Below are positions 6,359-10,457 of a stretch of DNA of 10,457 nt, in pieces. The position numbers were made by a program, and so were the translations under genes. How positions within the stretch are numbered: the first letter of the stretch is position 1; the number at the start of each line of letters is the position of its first letter. Under the pieces are notes generated by a model. That model saw only the letters and a list, made by a program, of their open reading frames with translations. It made no database searches and was not told the origin of the DNA. This stretch comes from Pedobacter sp. UBA2067 (GTDB lineage Bacteria; Bacteroidota; Bacteroidia; Sphingobacteriales; Sphingobacteriaceae), in NCBI GenBank assembly GCA_002333205.1, contig DDAD01000116.1:3475-13931 (forward strand), written 5' to 3'.

Positions 6359-6551
6359 GATTGTTTTCATCAATACCAGAAATAAACTCTACAATCTAGA
6401 GCTTCATAAAAGCCCCACTGACCGATTCATCGAAAAATGCAAAGATGCTGGCTACAGAGTGATCTGTGTTGTGGAAAATGAAGTCATAAAGATTAAGAAC
6501 CCGAACATCACCGAGCGCTTTATACAGGAGTTTAGTTACGAGCAGAATTAA
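6351..6551 (+). CDS. Small protein C, distant relative of A and B, overlapping the HTH gene
   Basis: The 66-residue product from the ATG at 6351 begins MYKIVFINTRNKLYNLEL, aligning with MYRIIYFNTQTGYRKFDS of protein A and MYRLIYLEPDTGYRYFDS of B. After a helical stretch comes GYRVICVVENE (34-44), matching GCKIICIVDYH of A with a one-residue gap. The C-terminal part (IKNPNITERFIQEF) has diverged and lacks the NKC.D segment. An open frame extends 13 codons further upstream (ATG at 6312), but that would overlap the HTH gene by 47 bases and add residues that the relatives lack. With the chosen start, ATGTATAA holds both the start of this gene and the stop of the HTH gene, a typical arrangement for translational coupling. 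Function unknown; cytoplasmic by sequence. Confidence 0.75.
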   Translation: MYKIVFINTRNKLYNLELHKSPTDRFIEKCKDAGYRVICVVENEVIKIKNPNITERFIQEFSYEQN

Positions 6552-6578
6552 CTCTAAAATTAGAAATAGTGTTTGATT

Positions 6579-6680
6579 CTACAACGGATCCCGCTCATTC
6601 CATCGATCAATGAAGCGGTTAAAAGGTCCTATTGCAAAAACAGTGAGAGCGGCAATTGACACAAGAACTAGTAATTCCAT
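6579..6680 (-). CDS. Possible 33-residue single-span membrane protein
   Basis: An ATG at 6678-6680 opens a 33-codon frame ending in TAG. The product starts MELLVLVSIAALTVFAIGPF, one continuous hydrophobic span of about 17 residues, and ends in a charged amphipathic tail NRFIDRWNERDPL. That is the look of a genuine small membrane protein or small membrane subunit, not of random translation: acidic residue first, clean hydrophobic helix, G-P helix end, then a mixed-charge tail. It is convergent with small protein C, with 27 bp between the stops. No exact promoter match was found upstream (AATGTTTG at about 6697-6690 is a 7-of-8 -7 match). No family was recognised. A random short frame cannot be excluded. 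Confidence 0.45.
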   Translation of the reverse strand: MELLVLVSIAALTVFAIGPFNRFIDRWNERDPL

Positions 6681-7444
6681 ATGAAACAAACATTACCTGC
6701 AGGTTAATTCCTACTTATTAAAGCTAAAAAATTACAATTTCACTTTGATTCACGAGTGAATACACAATAGTATACATTATACAGCTAACCGTGTGACTTT
6801 ATGGTAAACCGTAAAGAAATCAACAGATAGTATATACTTATTCCTTTGTCAACATTTTACATAACCTTGGATTATACCATAGCTCTCTTCAAAATAGCAA
6901 GATCAATTGGAGCTACGGAATTAGGGGAAGTTTAGTGGAATTTAGGCTTTCCTCGTTCATGATGGCATAAATCTTCGCTTAGAAGATGTCGTATCCAAGA
7001 GCCTTTTGGAAACTCCCCAACCCGGACGATTTGTTTTGGAAGCAACGTCAACTGCCCTATTATCAATTACGGTAAAACTTAATGTCGGGTTTGAATGAGG
7101 GCGGTGTTATCTGCAAATTTTAAATTTAGTGGGACATCAAAAACTTTGCACGCTGCCCGAAGAAAGGAACTTGAAACAACTCAGTGTCGAATAGAATTGA
7201 TTCACACGATCCATGAGATGGAGCCGTTAACGGGTGAAGCTAATCAAAAAGAAAAGGGCAACCATACCGGCTGCCCAATTCCAATTAACGCTCTCAAGGA
7301 CGAAAGTAGATAATTCCTTTTAAAAACCAAAGTGTAAAACATACACTATCGAAAAATAAAGCAGTTGGAGTATGTCTTTCAGGCAGTTCACCTGCATAAG
7401 TTATGTCAAATTAAAATCCTTATCCGACAGCCAATATTTGCATC
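6681..7444. other. Gene-poor intergenic region, about 760 bp
   Basis: No gene can be supported. A 72-codon open frame at 7095-7313 and a startless frame encoding a 45-residue stretch (HDGINLRLEDVVSK.. to ..KLNVGFE, about 6958-7098) are visible on the plus strand, but neither resembles a known family. The left third is strongly AT-rich and contains the palindrome AGTATATACT at 6829-6838 and a related GTATACATTATAC at 6770-6782. A decayed gene or the remains of an inserted element is possible, but no terminal repeats or transposase motifs were seen. Confidence 0.5.
7331..7347. repeat. Operator-like inverted repeat upstream of ahcY
   Basis: AGTGTA (7331-7336) and TACACT (7342-7347) are perfect inverted 6-bp arms with a 5-bp spacer, about 100 bp upstream of the ahcY -33 element. 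It could be a regulator site or chance. Confidence 0.35.
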
Positions 7445-7476
7445 TTTGAATTTGCTTAAACTATTACTTACTTTTG
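7445..7476 (+). promoter_or_regulatory. Bacteroidota-type promoter for ahcY
   Basis: TTTG (7445-7448) is followed after exactly 20 bp by TACTTTTG (7469-7476), matching both consensus boxes. Transcription should start near 7482, leaving a leader of about 95 bases before ahcY. The leader contains a five-codon frame (ATGGCTAACTACCTATAA, 7536-7553, peptide MANYL) and a weak TATATG/TGTATA hairpin. No known SAH or SAM riboswitch fold was recognised. Confidence 0.65.
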
Positions 7477-7576
7477 TAGTAGCAAACCAGAGGTTATTAG
7501 ATATATGCAAATTGTATATAGACCACAGACAAAGGATGGCTAACTACCTATAAACAAGAACTTAAAACAATTCAAT

Positions 7577-8893
7577 ATGTCATCAGTAGAGACAACTTAC
7601 GTTCCTTACAAAGTTAAGGACATTTCACTGGCAGAATGGGGCCGCAAAGAAATCGGATTAGCTGAAGCAGAAATGCCGGGTCTAATGGCTTTGCGTGAAG
7701 AATTCGGTCCTTCGCAGCCACTTAAAGGTGCGCGCATTGCAGGATGCCTTCACATGACCATCCAAACTGCAGTTTTAATTGAAACCCTAGTTGCCCTGGG
7801 AGCTGAAGTAACCTGGTCTTCATGTAACATCTTTTCCACCCAAGATCACGCTGCTGCTGCTATTGCGGCTGCAGGCATTCAGGTATATGCTTGGAAAGGT
7901 CTTAATGAAGAAGAATTTGACTGGTGTATCGAGCAGACTTTACACTTCGGTCCAGAGCAGAAACCATTGAATATGATTCTTGATGATGGCGGCGATTTAA
8001 CCAATATGGTTTTTGACAAATTCCCTGAACTTATCGCTGAAATCAAAGGATTATCTGAAGAAACTACCACTGGCGTTCACCGTTTATACGAGCGTATGAA
8101 GAACGGTACCTTGCACTTACCTGCAATTAACGTAAATGACTCCGTTACCAAGTCTAAATTCGACAACAAATACGGTTGTCGTGAATCTTTGGTAGATGCG
8201 ATTCGTCGTGCTACTGACGTGATGATGGCTGGTAAAGTTGCCGTGGTTTGTGGTTATGGTGATGTTGGTAAAGGTTCGGCAGAATCTTTAAGCTCGCAAG
8301 GTGTACGTGTTATTGTTACCGAAATCGACCCAATTTGTGCACTACAGGCAGCAATGGAAGGCTATGAAGTTAAAAAACTGATGACTGCCGTAAAAGAAGC
8401 AGACATCATCGTTACCACTACTGGTAACTGCGACATCGTTCGTCCTGAGCATTTCAAATTAATGAAAGACAAGGCAATTGTTTGTAACATCGGTCACTTT
8501 GATAATGAAATTGATGTTGCCTGGTTAAATGAGAACTATGGTGACACGAAAGTAGAAATCAAACCACAGGTTGATAAATACACCATTGACGGCAAAGACA
8601 TCATCCTTCTAGCGGAAGGCCGTTTGGTAAACTTAGGTTGCGCAACTGGTCATCCTAGTTTCGTAATGTCTAACTCTTTTACTAACCAGACCCTAGCTCA
8701 AATTGAACTTTGGACTAACCCTGGTAAATACGAGAACAAAGTATATACATTACCTAAGCACCTGGATGAGAAAGTTGCCCGTTTACACCTTGCTAAGATT
8801 GGTGTTGAACTGGATGTACTTGATCCACATCAGGCAGAATACATTGGTGTTCCGGTTGAAGGTCCATTCAAACCAGAAACTTACAGATACTAA
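7577..8893 (+). CDS. ahcY: Adenosylhomocysteinase (S-adenosyl-L-homocysteine hydrolase)
   Basis: AhcY reversibly splits S-adenosylhomocysteine into homocysteine and adenosine, removing the inhibitory product of SAM-dependent methylation; it works as an NAD-bound cytoplasmic tetramer. At 438 residues this is the short form, without the roughly 40-residue insertion found in some bacterial and plant enzymes. Conserved blocks in order are SSCNIFSTQDHAAAAI (81-96), DDGGDLTN (136-143), EETTTGVHRLYE (161-172), INVNDSVTKSKFDNKYGC (184-201), the NAD loop GYGDVGKG (226-233), NIGHFDNEID (304-313), GCATGHPSFVMSNSF (354-368) and the C-terminal KPETYRY, whose lysine and tyrosine reach the NAD site of the neighbouring subunit. 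By alignment with the human enzyme (offset +6), catalytic D137, E162, N187, K192, D196 and N197 are all present. It has its own promoter and a strong terminator, so it is a single-gene unit. Confidence 0.98.
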   Translation: MSSVETTYVPYKVKDISLAEWGRKEIGLAEAEMPGLMALREEFGPSQPLKGARIAGCLHMTIQTAVLIETLVALGAEVTWSSCNIFSTQDHAAAAIAAAGIQVYAWKGLNEEEFDWCIEQTLHFGPEQKPLNMILDDGGDLTNMVFDKFPELIAEIKGLSEETTTGVHRLYERMKNGTLHLPAINVNDSVTKSKFDNKYGCRESLVDAIRRATDVMMAGKVAVVCGYGDVGKGSAESLSSQGVRVIVTEIDPICALQAAMEGYEVKKLMTAVKEADIIVTTTGNCDIVRPEHFKLMKDKAIVCNIGHFDNEIDVAWLNENYGDTKVEIKPQVDKYTIDGKDIILLAEGRLVNLGCATGHPSFVMSNSFTNQTLAQIELWTNPGKYENKVYTLPKHLDEKVARLHLAKIGVELDVLDPHQAEYIGVPVEGPFKPETYRY

Positions 8894-8914
8894 TTCGATC
8901 TATATCTTTTGAAT

Positions 8915-8941
8915 AAGGGGAAACTTCGGTTTCCTTTTTTT
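8915..8941 (+). terminator. Rho-independent terminator of ahcY
   Basis: GGAAAC, a TTCG tetraloop and GTTTCC (8919-8934) form a 6-bp stem that can extend by G-T and A-T pairs to 8915, followed by seven T (8935-8941). It starts 21 bp after the ahcY stop. This is a textbook terminator. Confidence 0.93.
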
Positions 8942-9041
8942 ATGGATTGAACTTTCGATAGCCCTACACTACAAATTGAGCTGAAATTTTAAGACGGCAC
9001 ATACTGCAATTAAGAATCAGGCAAACCACCGTTGATCGTTA

Positions 9042-9073
9042 TTGTTGTTTCTTCGTGATTAACTTTATATTTG
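9042..9073 (+). promoter_or_regulatory. Bacteroidota-type promoter for pdxJ, next to the start codon
   Basis: TATATTTG (9066-9073) matches the -7 consensus, and TTG at 9042-9044 (21 bp spacing) or 9045-9047 (18 bp) can serve as -33. The -7 box ends only 3 bp before the pdxJ ATG, so the transcript would be leaderless or nearly so. Confidence 0.55.
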
Positions 9074-9076
9074 GGC

Positions 9077-9796
9077 ATGGCAAAACTTTCTGTAAACATC
9101 AACAAAATTGCAACACTTAGAAACAGTCGTGGTGGTAACAATCCTGACCTGGTTAAAGTTGCGCTAGATTGCGAGCGCTTCGGTGCAGAGGGCATTACGG
9201 TTCATCCAAGACCAGACGAGCGCCATATCCGCTATCAGGATGTTTTTGATCTCAAAGCTGTAATCAACACAGAATTTAACATTGAAGGGAACTGCTCCGA
9301 ACAGAAGTTTGTAGATCTTGTACTGGCAAACAAACCCGCACAGGTTACCCTGGTACCTGATGCCTTAGGACAAATCACTTCTAATCACGGCTGGGACACC
9401 ATTGCTCATAAGTCCTATTTACAGGATATGGTTGCCACATTTAAGGAAGCCGGCATTCGGGTTTCCATTTTTGTAGATCCTGCAGTTGAGATGGTGGAAG
9501 CAGCAGCCCTAACCGGCACTGATCGGATAGAGCTATACACCGAGGGATATGCGCATGACTATTTTAAGAATAAAGAAGAAGCAATCCGGCCATATGTTGC
9601 AGCTGCAGAAGCGGCGACTGCACTCGGGTTGGGCTTAAACGCCGGCCACGATCTGGACTTGCATAACCTTAAGTATTTTTCAGATAACATTCCCGGGCTG
9701 CTAGAGGTCAGCATTGGTCATGCGTTGATCAGTGACGCTCTATATTTAGGCCTTGAAAACACCATTCAGATGTATTTACGGCAATTGTCAAACTAA
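9077..9796 (+). CDS. pdxJ: Pyridoxine 5'-phosphate synthase
   Basis: PdxJ closes the ring of vitamin B6 in the DXP-dependent pathway, condensing 1-deoxy-xylulose 5-phosphate with 3-amino-2-oxopropyl phosphate (the PdxA product) to pyridoxine 5'-phosphate in the cytoplasm. The protein is 239 residues, standard length. Motifs are in order: SVNINKIATLRNSRGG (5-20), GITVHPRPDERHI (39-51), IEGN (69-72), VTLVPDALGQITSNHGW (90-106), VSIFVDP (129-135), DRIELYTE (149-156), LNAGHDL (187-193) and VSIGHALISDAL (211-222). Active-site residues equivalent to E. coli H45, R47, E72 and H193 appear as H43, R45, E70 and H191, a constant offset of two. The start is the ATG at 9077; an in-frame TTG at 9071 would add only MG, lies inside the -7 promoter box and is unlikely. 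No pdxA is in the window. GcvP, encoded next, uses PLP, the product of this pathway. Confidence 0.96.
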   Translation: MAKLSVNINKIATLRNSRGGNNPDLVKVALDCERFGAEGITVHPRPDERHIRYQDVFDLKAVINTEFNIEGNCSEQKFVDLVLANKPAQVTLVPDALGQITSNHGWDTIAHKSYLQDMVATFKEAGIRVSIFVDPAVEMVEAAALTGTDRIELYTEGYAHDYFKNKEEAIRPYVAAAEAATALGLGLNAGHDLDLHNLKYFSDNIPGLLEVSIGHALISDALYLGLENTIQMYLRQLSN

Positions 9797-9811
9797 GCTT
9801 ACAATCAATAA

Positions 9812-9824
9812 TTACGTTGCGTAA
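9812..9824. repeat. Short inverted repeat over the gcvP -33 element
   Basis: TTACG (9812-9816), TTG, CGTAA (9820-9824): perfect 5-bp arms around the TTG that serves as -33 element. It could be a binding site that occludes RNA polymerase, or the end of the pdxJ transcript; it lacks a T-tract. Confidence 0.35.
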
Positions 9825-9847
9825 GGGTTTGGAAATAGCTACCTTTG
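9817..9847 (+). promoter_or_regulatory. Bacteroidota-type promoter for gcvP
   Basis: TTG (9817-9819) is followed after 20 bp by TACCTTTG (9840-9847), an exact TAnnTTTG match. Transcription should begin near 9853, leaving a leader of about 16 bases, too short for a glycine riboswitch. Confidence 0.62.
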
Positions 9848-9868
9848 CGCCAACTTATTATTGCTATC

Positions 9869-10457
9869 ATGAGCTTAAATATTAATTATAAAGAAGACTT
9901 TAAAGACCGTCATATTGCGCCCAATTCAGCGTATACTTATGCCATGTTATCCACAATTGGTGTTGGTTCTCTTGATGAGCTCATTGAACAAACGGTACCG
10001 CAGCAAATCAGATTGAAACAAGCGTTAAATCTACCTGCGGCAAAATCTGAAAAACAGTATCTTGAAGGTCTGAAACAAACCGCTTCTCTTAATAAGGTAT
10101 TTAAATCTTATATCGGTCAAGGTTATTATGATACCGTTACGCCTGCAGTAATCCTGCGCAACGTAATGGAAAATCCAGGATGGTATACTCAGTACACCCC
10201 GTACCAGGCAGAAATTGCACAGGGCCGTTTACAAGCGCTGTTGAACTTTCAAACCATGGTAATTGACCTTACCGGAATGGAAATCGCCAATGCATCGTTA
10301 CTTGATGAAGGTACGGCTGCGGCAGAAGCCATGTTTATGCAATATAGCTTGCGTAAAAACCAGGCTGCAAAGAAATTCTTTGTTTCTGAACTGGTAATTC
10401 CTCAAACCATTGACATTCTAAAAACTCGCGCAAATCCTTTCGGTATTGAACTGGTGA
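9869..10457 (+). CDS. gcvP: Glycine dehydrogenase (decarboxylating), P protein, N-terminal part
   Basis: GcvP is the PLP-dependent P protein of the glycine cleavage system; it decarboxylates glycine and passes the aminomethyl group to the lipoyl arm of GcvH. The window holds the first 196 codons of a protein normally near 950 residues, so the PLP lysine and the C-terminal half lie beyond the edge. The start ATG (9869-9871) gives MSLNINYKEDFKDRHIAPNS, where RHI followed by a proline is the usual family opening (most members have RHIGP). Diagnostic blocks are SYIGQGYYDTVTPAVILRN (80-98), NPGWYTQYTPYQAEIAQGRL (102-121), LLNFQTMVIDLTGMEIANAS (124-143) and LLDEGTAAAEAM (144-155). It is preceded by its own promoter and lies 72 bp after pdxJ. 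Confidence 0.97.
   Translation, partial: MSLNINYKEDFKDRHIAPNSAYTYAMLSTIGVGSLDELIEQTVPQQIRLKQALNLPAAKSEKQYLEGLKQTASLNKVFKSYIGQGYYDTVTPAVILRNVMENPGWYTQYTPYQAEIAQGRLQALLNFQTMVIDLTGMEIANASLLDEGTAAAEAMFMQYSLRKNQAAKKFFVSELVIPQTIDILKTRANPFGIELV

Noticed and set aside
5130..6551. Classical toxin-antitoxin operon
   Set aside because: No known toxin or antitoxin fold was recognised, and three related small proteins on two strands do not fit the usual two-gene layout; left as an open hypothesis.
7095..7313. 72-codon plus-strand frame (MRAVLSANFKF...)
   Set aside because: No recognisable domain, no promoter match upstream, composition not convincing; kept only as a possible remnant.
7365..7553. 62-codon frame just upstream of ahcY
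   Set aside because: It runs through the strong ahcY promoter and the leader, and its peptide has no family resemblance.
7480..7576. Possible SAH or SAM riboswitch in the ahcY leader
   Set aside because: Only a weak AT hairpin was found; no conserved core resembling known SAH or SAM riboswitches could be seen by eye.
1..10457. CRISPR arrays, tRNA or rRNA genes, insertion sequences
   Set aside because: No regularly spaced repeats, no tRNA-like arms and no transposase motifs or terminal inverted repeats were seen.

Overview
The window is a chromosomal stretch from a member of the Bacteroidota, most likely family Sphingobacteriaceae (Pedobacter/Mucilaginibacter-like). Three things point there. 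Several genes are preceded by the Bacteroidota promoter pattern (TTTG or TTG, about 20 bp, TAnnTTTG) and lack strong Shine-Dalgarno sequences. The pairs folP-cdaA and DUF1599-DoxX(BT_3928-like) are typical of this phylum. The small helix-turn-helix protein is of a type I associate with Sphingobacteriaceae. The genus is inferred from memory of these families, not from a search.

Left part (1-2895): two divergent operons of conserved core genes. On the minus strand lie a two-repeat DUF1599 protein with a TTG start and, 9 bp after it, a DoxX-like membrane protein that runs off the left edge. On the plus strand lie folP (dihydropteroate synthase) and, 23 bp later, cdaA (membrane diadenylate cyclase making c-di-AMP). 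The divergent 55-bp spacer holds the folP promoter.

Middle (2896-7576): gene-poor and accessory in character. It has a membrane-anchored SGNH-hydrolase-like protein (minus), about 0.55 kb with no convincing gene, a bacilliredoxin-family protein with a CGC motif (minus, with a good promoter and a hairpin terminator), and then an unusual small cluster. In that cluster three related proteins of 66-76 residues, all starting MY(R/K) and carrying an IC(I/V)V core, flank a helix-turn-helix regulator. Two are transcribed leftwards. The third overlaps the 3' end of the regulator gene by 8 bases. A possible 33-residue single-membrane-span protein lies just beyond, in convergent orientation. From about 6681 to 7444 no gene can be supported.

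Right part (7445-10457): three housekeeping genes on the plus strand, each with its own recognisable promoter: ahcY (S-adenosylhomocysteine hydrolase, ending in a textbook terminator), pdxJ (pyridoxine 5'-phosphate synthase, probably leaderless) and the start of gcvP (glycine decarboxylase P protein, cut by the window edge). With folP these touch one-carbon and cofactor metabolism: folate synthesis, the methyl cycle, PLP supply and a PLP- and folate-linked glycine cleavage enzyme. Separate promoters argue against a single operon.

The best candidate for something undescribed is the 5.1-6.7 kb cluster of paralogous small proteins around the HTH regulator. Its function is unknown to me.
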